DNA of 6,278 nucleotides from an uncultured Collinsella sp. (GCA_902482615.1 CABTAA010000101.1:1-6278), one strand, 5' to 3'. Shown: positions 1 through 6,087, counted from the stretch's first letter. The notes: a model not told the origin generated them from the letters alone. Made by a program: numbers and translations.

Positions 1-159
1 GTATACGGGTGCACCATCGACGTCTTCAATACAGAAGATATCAGTGCGGAATGTTCCGGAGAGAAACCCCCGTCCCGCCCCCGGATTCCCTGCGTTTACG
101 GCCTTGAGGTCGGCGTGGGCGGTGATCGTGGCTGATGGGGATACGTGTCCCGGTCGCTG

Positions 160-180
160 TTTCGCGGCTTTGCCGCGAAA
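160..180. repeat. Perfect 9-bp inverted repeat
   Basis: TTTCGCGGC (160-168) and GCCGCGAAA (172-180) are exact reverse complements separated by TTT, giving a tight, GC-rich hairpin. It lacks a following T-run on either strand, so it is not a standard intrinsic terminator. It may be part of the 3' end of an upstream transcript or a protein-binding palindrome. It lies upstream of the promoter proposed for ribU, so it is probably not part of the riboswitch leader. Confidence 0.5.
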
Positions 181-199
181 GGCGCGTTACTTTGGGATG

Positions 200-237
200 G
201 GTGGGGAACGTGGTTGTTGCGGCAACTGGTCCCCGCC
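200..237. repeat. GC-rich hairpin upstream of the ribU promoter
   Basis: GGTGGGGA (200-207) can pair with TCCCCGCC (230-237) as an 8-bp stem with one G-T wobble. Inside it GTTG (213-216) can pair with CAAC (223-226) around a TTGCGG loop. No T-run follows. It stands 20 bases after the inverted repeat at 160-180, and the two together might end transcription from an upstream gene, though neither has the classic terminator tail. The function is unassigned. Confidence 0.35.
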
Positions 238-257
238 ACAAATTACCCTTGGCATAC

Positions 258-285
258 TTGCGCGAATATCCGCTCGTGCTACACT
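258..285 (+). promoter_or_regulatory. Probable extended -10 promoter of the ribU operon
   Basis: TGC-TACACT (277-285) gives an extended -10 (TGn) with a hexamer matching TATAAT at four of six positions. TTGCGC (258-263) is a weak -35, 16 bases upstream of the -10 hexamer. The expected transcription start, about 292, falls just before the first strand of the FMN riboswitch P1 helix, which is where it should be for a riboswitch leader. That placement is the best argument for the call; the hexamers alone are modest. Confidence 0.5.
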
Positions 286-293
286 TGCAATTG

Positions 294-476
294 CTGTTTC
301 AGGGCGGGGTGAAATTCCCCACTGGCGGTAAATCGGGCGGTGTCAAAGGGACGCCGTGGCGCAGGCGAGATGCCTGCGACCGAGCCGATGAGTCCGCGAC
401 CCGTATGTGCGTTGGTTCGCATGCCGGCTGAACTGGTGAGATCCCAGTACCAACGGTTAGAGTCCGGATGAAAGAG
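294..476 (+). ncRNA. FMN riboswitch (RFN element)
   Basis: This is a cis-acting RNA aptamer that binds flavin mononucleotide and turns down riboflavin synthesis or uptake genes when FMN is plentiful. The conserved RFN blocks are present in order: AGGGCGGGGTGAAATTCCCC (301-320, containing P2 GGGG/CCCC), TGGCGGTAAA (323-332), AGTCCGCGA (391-399), the P5 region with CTGG (433-436) and CCAG (444-447), and GAGTCCGGATGAAAGAG near the 3' end. P1 is closed by TTTCA (297-301) with TGAAA (469-473). The variable arm between TGGCGG and AGTCCGCGA is unusually branched (332-389). Only 15 bases separate P1 from the ribU start and there is no T-run, so control is probably at translation initiation and not by termination; that mechanism is inferred. 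Confidence 0.96.
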
Positions 477-484
477 GCAGGTGA
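472..484 (+). promoter_or_regulatory. ribU ribosome-binding site overlapping riboswitch P1
   Basis: AAGAGG (472-477) lies 11 bases before the ATG at 489, and AGGTGA (479-484) lies 4 bases before it. Either could pair with 16S rRNA. The first A residues of AAGAGG are in the 3' strand of the riboswitch closing helix P1, and A475/G476 could extend it after one mismatch. Formation of P1 on FMN binding would therefore crowd or cover the ribosome site, which fits direct translational control. Confidence 0.55.
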
Positions 485-488
485 TCTT

Positions 489-1079
489 ATGTCTGAACAG
501 TCGCAGCATATCCATTTTGAGAACACGAATAGGTGGAGCACCAAACAGCTCGTTACCATGGCGTTGATGTGCGCCTTGGGAGCACTGTTTATGTATGTAC
601 AGCTGCCCATTCTTCCCTCGGCGCCGTTTTTGACGTATGACCCGTCGCTGGTGCCGGCGATGGTGTGTGGATTTGCGTATGGCCCTGGTGCCGGCACCGC
701 TGTTGCCGCTATGGCGATCGTTATCCATGCGCTCACCACGGGTGACTGGGTCGGCGCGCTTATGAACCTGGTTGCTACGCTGGGCTTTATTCTGCCCGCG
801 GCGATTGTCTACCAAAAGATGCACACCTACAAGGGTGCTGTGATTGGCCTGGCGCTCGGCGTCATTGCCGCTACGGCGCTGTCCATGGTCGCGAACCTGA
901 CCATCGGCGTTTGGTTCTGGTATGGCTCGGTCGATGTGATCGCCCCGCTCATGATTCCCGCCGTGCTGCCGTTCAACCTCATCAAGACCGTGCTCAACTC
1001 GGTGTTGACGCTGGCGGTGTACAAGGCGGTCTCTAATCTCATCACGCCCAAGAAGGACCAGGTCAAAGGCCGCGCATGA
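489..1079 (+). CDS. ribU: Riboflavin ECF transporter S component RibU
   Basis: This is a 196-residue integral membrane protein that binds riboflavin and delivers it through an energy-coupling-factor module. After a polar N-terminus (1-18) there are about six hydrophobic segments, roughly 20-40, 52-66, 66-84, 89-108, 116-141 and 151-182. The RibU-type block with LPSAPFLTYDPSLVPAMVCG (42-61) and the following GFAYGPGAG resembles the family pattern of an aromatic/Asp motif followed by a glycine-rich helix. The ATG at 489 is preferred over the in-frame ATG at 468, because 468 lies inside the conserved 3' strand of the riboswitch. The gene sits directly behind an FMN riboswitch and before its ATPase and EcfT partners, which fixes the substrate as a flavin with good confidence. 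Its stop overlaps the next start (ATGA), indicating translational coupling. Confidence 0.93.
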   Translation: MSEQSQHIHFENTNRWSTKQLVTMALMCALGALFMYVQLPILPSAPFLTYDPSLVPAMVCGFAYGPGAGTAVAAMAIVIHALTTGDWVGALMNLVATLGFILPAAIVYQKMHTYKGAVIGLALGVIAATALSMVANLTIGVWFWYGSVDVIAPLMIPAVLPFNLIKTVLNSVLTLAVYKAVSNLITPKKDQVKGRA

Positions 1080-2980
1080 TTGAGTGTCGGGGCGTTTCCT
1101 TTAGCTATGACGGTGCTGCACTGGCGCTCGATGGCATCGATCTGAACATCGAGGATGGCGAGTTTTTCTGCATCCTCGGCGGCAATGGGTCGGGCAAGTC
1201 GACGTTTGCCAAGCATTTGAACGCGCTGCTGCAGCCCGATGCGGGAACGGTGTGTGTCAACGGCATGGACGCGTCCGACCCCGAGCTGGTCTACGACGTC
1301 CGCTCGACTGCGGGCATGGTGTTCCAGAATCCCGACGACCAGCTTGTGGCGACGCTTGTCGAGGACGATGTTGCGTTTGGTCTCGAAAACTTAGGGGTCG
1401 AATCGGCCCAGATCGCGCAGCGCGTGCGCGAGGCGCTAAAGGCCGTGGGTCTGGTGGGCTTTGAGCGCCACGAGACCCACGCTCTCTCGGGCGGACAAAA
1501 GCAGCGCGTGGCGCTTGCCGGCGTGCTCGCCATGGAGCCGCGCGTGCTCATTTTGGACGAGGCGTCCTCGATGCTCGATCCGCGCGGGCGCAAGGGCCTT
1601 ATGAAGGCCTGTCATGCGCTGCATGAACGCGGCATGACCATCGTGATGATTACGCACTTTATGGAAGAGGCCGCTGAGGCCGATCGCGTTGCTGTCTTCC
1701 AGGCGGGCCGCGTTGCCATGCTCGGTACGCCCGAGGAGATCTTGACGCGGGCGGACGAACTCGCGCGGCTGAACCTGGATATGCCGGCATCGTGCTGTCT
1801 TGGCATGGCGCTTCGCGCGAAGGGCGTGCCCATTTGCGCGCAGGTGCGCGAGGCGGATATGGTCGCCGATATAGCGCAGGCTTATACCGAGCGGAGTAGG
1901 ACAGGCATCGCCGGGCGGCCTTTCGCATCCGATCCTCGTATTCCCGACAACGTCTCCTCTGCAATCGATGACGCAGACGCGCAGCAGCCCGTCATCGAGA
2001 TTTCGCACCTTTCGTATAGCTATTCGCTGAGCGCCCGCGAGCGTCGTCGTTGGCACAAGCGCTCAGCCGCCGAGGGCACATCGAACAAACAGGCCCTCTG
2101 GGGCAATGATCCTAGCAGTCCCTGGGCGCTGCGCGATGTATCGCTGACGGTGCGTCGCGGCGAGTTCCTGGGCTTGGCAGGTCATACCGGTTCGGGTAAG
2201 TCGACGCTGGTTCAGCATCTCAACGGTCTGATTCGCCCCCAGGAGGGATCCGTTCGCGCGCTGGGGCTCGATCTGTCAAACAAGAAAGACGCCGCCGCGG
2301 TTAAGGCCAAGGTCGGCGTGGTGTTTCAATATCCCGAGCGTCAGCTGTTTGCCGAGACCGTGGCACAGGACGTGGCATTTGGTCCGCGTAACCTTGGCTT
2401 GTCGCAGGCCGAGGTTGCCCGCCGCGTTGAGTCATCGCTCTCGCGCGCGGGCCTCGACCTGGCCACGGTGGGCGACAAGGGCCCCTTTGAGCTCTCGGGC
2501 GGGCAGCAGCGGCGCGTGGCGTTTGCTGGCGTGCTTGCCATGGAGCCCGAGGTCCTGGTACTCGATGAGCCCATGGCGGGGCTCGATCCGGCGGCGCGCA
2601 GTGATTTCTTGGAGCTCATCGATCGACTTCACCGCGATGGCCTGGCCGTCGTCATGGTTTCGCACAGCATGGATGACCTGGCCAATTGCTGCGACCGTAT
2701 CGTCGTAATGAACAAAGGTGCGGTGTTTGCCGAGGGCACGCCCGCTCAGGTGTTTGCGCATGCGGATGAGCTTAAATCAATCGGCTTGGGTGTTCCCGCT
2801 GCCCAGCGCATGGCGTTGGCGCTTGCGAAGGCAGGCGTGCCGCTGCGCTTTGACGGCCTCTATACGGTTGAGTCGCTGGCAGACGAGTTGGCAGATTTGC
2901 TGATCGGTCGCTCGGACGGTCCTTCTAACGTCGCGGACATTGCTAAATCCAAGACGGTCGCGCGAGAGGAGGGCTGCTAA
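1076..2980 (+). CDS. ecfA: Fused energy-coupling factor ATPase EcfA1-EcfA2
   Basis: This 634-residue cytoplasmic protein holds two complete ABC ATPase domains that together power the ECF transporter. The first (about 1-275) has Walker A GGNGSGKST (35-43), Q-loop Q84, signature LSGGQ (137-141), Walker B with DEASSMLDP (161-169, catalytic Glu162) and switch His194; the SMLD wording is EcfA1-like. The second (about 306-612) has GHTGSGKST (369-377), FQYPERQLF (417-425, Q418), LSGGQ (473-477), DEPMAGLDP (497-505, Glu498) and His530, typical of EcfA2. All catalytic residues look intact in both. ECF ATPases are often made as two polypeptides of about 280 residues each; here a polar linker (about 271-305) joins them. 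A basic, low-hydrophobicity insert (about 318-350) splits the first strands of the second domain. AAAGG six bases upstream of the ATG is a weak ribosome site. The gene overlaps ribU by 4 bases and ecfT by 1. Confidence 0.93.
   Translation: MIECRGVSFSYDGAALALDGIDLNIEDGEFFCILGGNGSGKSTFAKHLNALLQPDAGTVCVNGMDASDPELVYDVRSTAGMVFQNPDDQLVATLVEDDVAFGLENLGVESAQIAQRVREALKAVGLVGFERHETHALSGGQKQRVALAGVLAMEPRVLILDEASSMLDPRGRKGLMKACHALHERGMTIVMITHFMEEAAEADRVAVFQAGRVAMLGTPEEILTRADELARLNLDMPASCCLGMALRAKGVPICAQVREADMVADIAQAYTERSRTGIAGRPFASDPRIPDNVSSAIDDADAQQPVIEISHLSYSYSLSARERRRWHKRSAAEGTSNKQALWGNDPSSPWALRDVSLTVRRGEFLGLAGHTGSGKSTLVQHLNGLIRPQEGSVRALGLDLSNKKDAAAVKAKVGVVFQYPERQLFAETVAQDVAFGPRNLGLSQAEVARRVESSLSRAGLDLATVGDKGPFELSGGQQRRVAFAGVLAMEPEVLVLDEPMAGLDPAARSDFLELIDRLHRDGLAVVMVSHSMDDLANCCDRIVVMNKGAVFAEGTPAQVFAHADELKSIGLGVPAAQRMALALAKAGVPLRFDGLYTVESLADELADLLIGRSDGPSNVADIAKSKTVAREEGC
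2967..2973 (+). promoter_or_regulatory. Strong ribosome-binding site for ecfT inside the ATPase gene
   Basis: AGGAGGG lies six bases before the ecfT ATG and within the last codons of the ATPase gene, whose TAA shares one base with that ATG (TAATG). This supports the ecfT start chosen and suggests reinitiation or strong independent initiation. Confidence 0.7.
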
Positions 2981-3780
2981 TGGAGGCGTTTTCGTTTGGC
3001 AGCTACTATCCCGGCGATAGTGCGATCCACCGCCTGGACCCGCGAACCAAGTTGCTCTTGGGCTTTGTGTTTCTGATCACGACGCTCGCAGTCAGCAGCT
3101 TCCGCGGACTGGTCCCGGTCGCAATCTTCGTTGTCCTGATCTATACCGTGTCCCGGGTGCCGGCTCGTCGCGTCCTGTCATCGATGGCGCCGCTGCTGGC
3201 GATCGTCGCGGTGGTCGCGGTGCTCAACCTGTTTTCCGACCAGAGCGGGCGCATTCTGTGGCAGCTCGGCTTTTTGCAGATAAGCGAGGGCTCGCTGCAT
3301 TCCGCCGCCTTTATGGCGTGCCGCCTGACTTTGATGATGGCCGGTATGAGCGCTATCACGCTCACCACACCGACGCTCGACCTCACCGCGGGTTTTGAGC
3401 GCCTGCTCGCGCCGTTTGCGCGTGTGGGACTTCCTGCGCACGAGCTCGGCATGATCATGGGTATCGCGCTGCGCTTTATGCCGCAGTTTGCCACCGAGAT
3501 GAAGCAGACGGCCGATGCGCAGGCGAGCCGCGGTGCGCGCGTGACGGGAGGCCCGCTCGGCGGCGTGCGTATGCTCGGCAGTGTGGCGATTCCGCTGTTC
3601 ACGGGTGTGTTTCGTCATGCCGAAACGCTGTCTGCCGCCATGGATGCCCGTTGCTATCATGGCGAGCAGGGCCGCACGCGTCTGCATGCGCTTGCATTTG
3701 GCCGCGGCGATGCGTTGGCGGTGGTGGTGACGGCGTTGCTGCTCATCTGCGTCATCGTCATCAATCTTCAACTTGTTTAG
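2980..3780 (+). CDS. ecfT: ECF transporter transmembrane subunit EcfT
   Basis: This 266-residue membrane protein links the two ATPase domains to the substrate-binding S component. The N-terminus carries the family pattern YYPGDSAIHRLDPRTKLL (9-26), followed by hydrophobic segments at about 25-40, 43-58, 68-85 and 107-129, and a last one at about 244-263. The cytoplasmic part between them (about 135-230) contains the two Ala-Arg-type coupling motifs: ASRGA (182-186) at the end of the first coupling helix and DARCY (222-226) at the second. In known ECF structures the arginines of these motifs sit in grooves of the ATPases. Length and motif order are normal for a full-length EcfT. The operon position after ribU and ecfA suggests a riboflavin transporter, though an EcfT module can also serve S components encoded elsewhere. 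Confidence 0.93.
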   Translation: MEAFSFGSYYPGDSAIHRLDPRTKLLLGFVFLITTLAVSSFRGLVPVAIFVVLIYTVSRVPARRVLSSMAPLLAIVAVVAVLNLFSDQSGRILWQLGFLQISEGSLHSAAFMACRLTLMMAGMSAITLTTPTLDLTAGFERLLAPFARVGLPAHELGMIMGIALRFMPQFATEMKQTADAQASRGARVTGGPLGGVRMLGSVAIPLFTGVFRHAETLSAAMDARCYHGEQGRTRLHALAFGRGDALAVVVTALLLICVIVINLQLV

Positions 3781-3810
3781 GCGCGATTCGAGCGCAGGAA
3801 AGGGGTCCCT

Positions 3811-4257
3811 ATGACCGACAACGACCGCACGGCGCAGCTCGAGCGCGCCTGTTCGTATCTTAGGCGTATTCCGGCGTGGTATCTCGCCACGATCGATGTG
3901 GCCGACGGGCATCAGCCGCGCGTGAGGCCGTTCTCGTTTGCCATGGTCGATGATGGCAAGCTGTGGTTTTGCACCTCGCGCGATAAGGACGTGTGGGCCG
4001 AGCTTAGCGCGAACCCCAAGTTTGAGGTTTCGGGTTGGAAACCGGGGGAGTGCTGGATCGTATTAACTGGCGAGGCCGCGCTCGAGGACGACGCGGTCGT
4101 GAGCGACCGGGTGCGCCAAGCCGGCTTTAAGCACATGGTGGGCATCGGCGAGAATCACGAGAGCGCCAACGACGGTCGCCTTGCATTTTTCTCGGTGCGC
4201 AATATCGCCGCCCGCTTCTGTGATATCGACGGCAGCGAGGAACGTCTGGAGCTCTAA
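3811..4257 (+). CDS. FMN-binding split-barrel protein, PNPOx-like (copy 1)
   Basis: This is a 148-residue soluble protein of the pyridoxamine 5'-phosphate oxidase-like flavoprotein fold, a small beta-barrel that usually binds FMN as a dimer. Visible family features are PAWYLATIDV (21-30), RVRPFSF (37-43, arginines likely near the FMN phosphate), DGKLWFCTSRDKDVWAEL (48-65) and FEVSGWKPG (71-79). The protein is about the size of the uncharacterised PNPOx-like group (COG5015 type, from memory) and shorter than true PdxH, so I do not call it pyridoxine oxidase. It starts 30 bases after ecfT with a purine-rich ribosome site (AGGAAAGGGG, 3796-3805) and no terminator between, so it is probably under the FMN riboswitch. 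About half of its residues match the next gene. The substrate is unknown; haem, nitro compounds, F420 or a quinone are only possibilities known from the wider superfamily. Confidence 0.85.
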   Translation: MTDNDRTAQLERACSYLRRIPAWYLATIDVADGHQPRVRPFSFAMVDDGKLWFCTSRDKDVWAELSANPKFEVSGWKPGECWIVLTGEAALEDDAVVSDRVRQAGFKHMVGIGENHESANDGRLAFFSVRNIAARFCDIDGSEERLEL

Positions 4258-4311
4258 CCCTAAGGCAGCTAAAACAGCCCCGACCCAAAAAGACGAGTGC
4301 CAGGAGGACAC

Positions 4312-4722
4312 ATGGACGGATTGAATACGGTGTTGGAGTATCTGACGTCGGTGCCGGCATGGTATTTGGCGACGAGCGTTGACGGACAGCCGCATGTGCG
4401 TCCGTTTTCGTTTGCGCAGATCCAGGACGGCAAGCTGTGGTTTGTAACGGCGCGCACCAAAGACGTGTGGCAAGAGCTGCTGCAAAATCAACGCTTTGAG
4501 GCCACGAGTTGGTGGCCGGGCCATGGCTGGCTCATCTTGCGCGGGCGTGCGGGTCTGGATGACCAGGCCGCTTCCGATATGCGCGAGGCAGGCTGGAAGC
4601 ACCTGGAGCGCCTAGGCGAGCACTACGAGGGCGCAGGCGATCCCACACTCGTCTTCTTTAGCGTGGAGGAACCCGAGGCCTTTATCTGCAACCATGACGA
4701 ATGGGTGCCGATCGAGCTCTAA
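4312..4722 (+). CDS. FMN-binding split-barrel protein, PNPOx-like (copy 2)
   Basis: This 136-residue paralog of the preceding gene shares PAWYLAT (15-21), VRPFSFA (29-35), DGKLWF (39-44), KDVWQEL (50-56), SWWPG (66-70) and FFSV (115-118). It diverges at the C-terminus, where it ends in CNHDEWVPIEL. The ATG at 4312 is chosen because AGGAGG (4302-4307) precedes it; an in-frame GTG at 4297 would place that ribosome site inside the gene. The 54-base gap after copy 1 contains no convincing terminator, so both copies are likely in the same transcript. The pair looks like an old tandem duplication, diverged to about 50 percent identity by eye while keeping the probable FMN-contacting segments. The enzymatic role is not known. 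Confidence 0.84.
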   Translation: MDGLNTVLEYLTSVPAWYLATSVDGQPHVRPFSFAQIQDGKLWFVTARTKDVWQELLQNQRFEATSWWPGHGWLILRGRAGLDDQAASDMREAGWKHLERLGEHYEGAGDPTLVFFSVEEPEAFICNHDEWVPIEL

Positions 4723-4766
4723 ACGAGTCTCTCAGCAAGCTTCGACAATTCAAATTCTCGCATGTA

Positions 4767-4830
4767 GCGGGCCCCACATTGCAACGTCACCGTAAGGCGC
4801 ACTGGGCAATATGGGGCCCGCATTTATTTG
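4767..4830 (+). terminator. Intrinsic terminator of the flavin operon
   Basis: GCGGGCCCCA (4767-4776) pairs exactly with TGGGGCCCGC (4812-4821). After a single C-A mismatch, ATTGC (4778-4782) pairs with GCAAT (4806-4810), giving a 15-pair stem around a 23-base loop. The tail ATTTATTTG is T-rich but not a pure run. It stands 44 bases after the last gene of unit 1 and before the argC control region, so it most likely ends the ribU operon transcript. Confidence 0.82.
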
Positions 4831-4865
4831 TCAATTCCTTCGAGTGAATGTGTCGGGACTGTTTC

Positions 4866-4883
4866 AATGCATGAATATGCAAA
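4866..4883 (+). promoter_or_regulatory. ARG box 1 (ArgR operator)
   Basis: AATGCATGAATATGCAAA is an 18-base imperfect palindrome with TGCAT half-sites on both strands. It closely matches the operator form known for ArgR/AhrC repressors in actinobacteria (consensus near WTTGCATRWTTATGCAAW, recalled from the literature). It lies upstream of the argC promoter element and with box 2 would hold one ArgR hexamer bound with arginine. Confidence 0.8.
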
Positions 4884-4886
4884 AGA

Positions 4887-4904
4887 TTTGCGTAGATATG
4901 CATC
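4887..4904 (+). promoter_or_regulatory. ARG box 2 (ArgR operator)
   Basis: TTTGCGTAGATATGCATC is a second ARG-like palindrome with half-sites TGCGT and TGCAT. It follows box 1 after exactly three bases, so the centres are 21 bases, two helical turns, apart. This is the classic arrangement of paired ARG boxes. It ends six bases before the extended -10 of argC, so bound repressor would block RNA polymerase. Confidence 0.75.
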
Positions 4905-4910
4905 TTTTGG

Positions 4911-4919
4911 TGCTAAAGT
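4911..4919 (+). promoter_or_regulatory. Probable extended -10 of the argC promoter
   Basis: TGC-TAAAGT has the TGn extension and a hexamer matching TATAAT at four positions. No good -35 lies at the usual distance, since that stretch is taken by ARG box 2. The start of transcription would be near 4926, giving a leader of about 63 bases. The same TGC-TA form occurs in the proposed ribU promoter. Confidence 0.45.
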
Positions 4920-4948
4920 TTCAACCCACTTCATAACGACGGCTGCGG

Positions 4949-4966
4949 AATGCGCATTGGTGCATA
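4949..4966 (+). promoter_or_regulatory. Possible third, degenerate ARG-like site in the argC leader
   Basis: AATGCGCATTGGTGCATA holds a 10-base perfect palindrome (AATGCGCATT) and a downstream GTGCAT half-site, spaced roughly as in an ARG box. It matches the operator consensus poorly at the centre and may be chance. It lies just before the argC ribosome site. Confidence 0.25.
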
Positions 4967-4988
4967 AACTGCAGACAAGGAGTTAGAT

Positions 4989-6059
4989 ATGTCTTTAAAG
5001 GTTGGAATCGTCGGTGCGGCTGGATATGCCGGCGCCGAGCTCATTCGCCTCGTCCTCGGTCATCCCGAGTTTGAACTTGCTGCCATTACGTCCAACGCCG
5101 ATGCCGGCCAGCCGTTGTCTGCGGTGTACCCGAGCTTCGCTGGCGTAAGCGATCTTGTCTTCACGACGCATGACGCCCCCGAGCTCAGGAACTGCGATGC
5201 GGTCTTTTTGGCCGTGCCGCACACGGCTGCCATGGCACAGGTGCCCGCCCTGCTTGCCGCGGGAGTCTCCTGCATTGACCTCTCGGCCGACTATCGCCTG
5301 AGCGATCCGGCCACCTTTGAGGTCTGGTATGCCGCCGAGCACACGAGCCCCGAGCTACTCAAGAGCCGCGCCTTTGGTTTGCCCGAGCTGTTCTGCCGGG
5401 ATTTGGAGGCCGCTGCATCCGACCACGCCGACGGCAAGCCCGTGCTGGTCGCCTGCGCCGGTTGCTATCCCACCGCAACGAGCCTTGCCGCCGCGCCTGC
5501 CGTGCGCGCCGGCTGGGTTGCCCAGAGCGGTCTCGTGATCGTTGACGCTATCAGCGGTGTAACGGGTGCCGGTAAGTCCTGCAACGCCCGTACGCATTTT
5601 TGCAGCGCGGACGAGAACCTGGAGGCCTATGGCGTGGGCAAGCATCGTCACACGCCCGAAATCGAGCAGATCTTGGGCCTAACCGATCGCGTCGTCTTTA
5701 CCCCGCACCTGGCACCGCTCAAGCGCGGTCTGCTCTCTACGGTGACGATGCCGCTTACGCCGCAGGCTATCGATACCTTGACCCTTGAGGACGTTGTCGA
5801 CCATTACAAGCAGTTCTACGCCGGTCGCACCTTCGTGCGCGTACTCGATGCCGGCCAGCAGCCCAAGACGGCTTCGGTCGTCGGCACCAACGCCGCCCAG
5901 ATCGGCCTCGCGCTCAACAAGCGCGCGGGCGTTCTGGTGGCTACGGGCGCCATCGACAATCTGTGCAAGGGTGCAGCGGGCCAGGCGGTCCAGTGCGCCA
6001 ACATCGTCTTTGGTTTTGACGAGCGACGAGGCTTGCCCACAGTGGCGTGCCCGGTGTAG
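4989..6059 (+). CDS. argC: N-acetyl-gamma-glutamyl-phosphate reductase ArgC
   Basis: This 356-residue cytoplasmic enzyme reduces N-acetyl-glutamyl phosphate to N-acetyl-glutamate semialdehyde with NADPH, the third step of arginine (ornithine) synthesis. The N-terminal Rossmann fold shows VGIVGAAGYAGAELIRL (5-21) with the dinucleotide-binding glycines. LAVPHTAAM (74-82) and DLSADYRL (97-104) are family blocks. The catalytic cysteine is Cys159 in ACAGCYPTA (155-163), and the KHRHTPEI segment (218-225) holds the conserved histidines. The C-terminus carries IDNLCKGAAGQAVQ (322-335). It is full length for the family. The ATG is preceded by AAGGAG (4977-4982) at six bases. Two ARG boxes upstream indicate repression by arginine through ArgR, and argJ follows. 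Confidence 0.97.
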   Translation: MSLKVGIVGAAGYAGAELIRLVLGHPEFELAAITSNADAGQPLSAVYPSFAGVSDLVFTTHDAPELRNCDAVFLAVPHTAAMAQVPALLAAGVSCIDLSADYRLSDPATFEVWYAAEHTSPELLKSRAFGLPELFCRDLEAAASDHADGKPVLVACAGCYPTATSLAAAPAVRAGWVAQSGLVIVDAISGVTGAGKSCNARTHFCSADENLEAYGVGKHRHTPEIEQILGLTDRVVFTPHLAPLKRGLLSTVTMPLTPQAIDTLTLEDVVDHYKQFYAGRTFVRVLDAGQQPKTASVVGTNAAQIGLALNKRAGVLVATGAIDNLCKGAAGQAVQCANIVFGFDERRGLPTVACPV

Positions 6060-6087
6060 CACATTCGATTGTTAGCGATTTGGTAGT

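Larger units (their letters stand above)
1..257. other. Left-edge region without an identifiable gene
   Basis: I recognise no gene here. The first + frame is open from the window edge to a TGA at 133-135 (44 codons, reading VYGCTIDVFNTEDIS near its start), so it could be the 3' end of a gene that begins outside the window. The composition after about codon 20 becomes proline/arginine rich and does not look like a normal protein tail. The region also carries a short palindrome (CGGAA-TG-TTCCG at 47-58) and two stronger inverted repeats listed separately. No ribosome-binding site with a convincing downstream frame was seen on either strand. Confidence 0.3.

Noticed and set aside
1..186. Minus-strand open frame reading FRTDIFCIEDVDGAPVY near the left edge
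   Set aside because: It looks protein-like, but from the stop at 187-189 down to the edge it has no ATG, GTG or TTG start and no ribosome site, so it cannot be supported as a gene.
468..488. In-frame ATG at 468 as the ribU start
   Set aside because: It is inside the conserved GGATGAAAGA strand of the FMN riboswitch and lacks its own ribosome site. The ATG at 489 has one.
279..824. Long minus-strand open frame opposite the riboswitch and ribU
   Set aside because: It is antisense to a conserved RNA element and a well-identified membrane gene. Its composition is Arg/His rich, as expected for a shadow frame in GC-rich DNA.
3178..3912. Long minus-strand open frame opposite ecfT
   Set aside because: It is a shadow of ecfT with His/Arg-rich composition and no family features.
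4297..4311. GTG at 4297 as the start of the second split-barrel gene
   Set aside because: It would put the clear AGGAGG ribosome site inside the gene. The ATG at 4312 follows that site and better matches the paralog's length.
4828..4833. TTGTCA as the -35 of an argC promoter
   Set aside because: It matches TTGACA at five positions, but nothing resembling a -10 lies 16-18 bases downstream.
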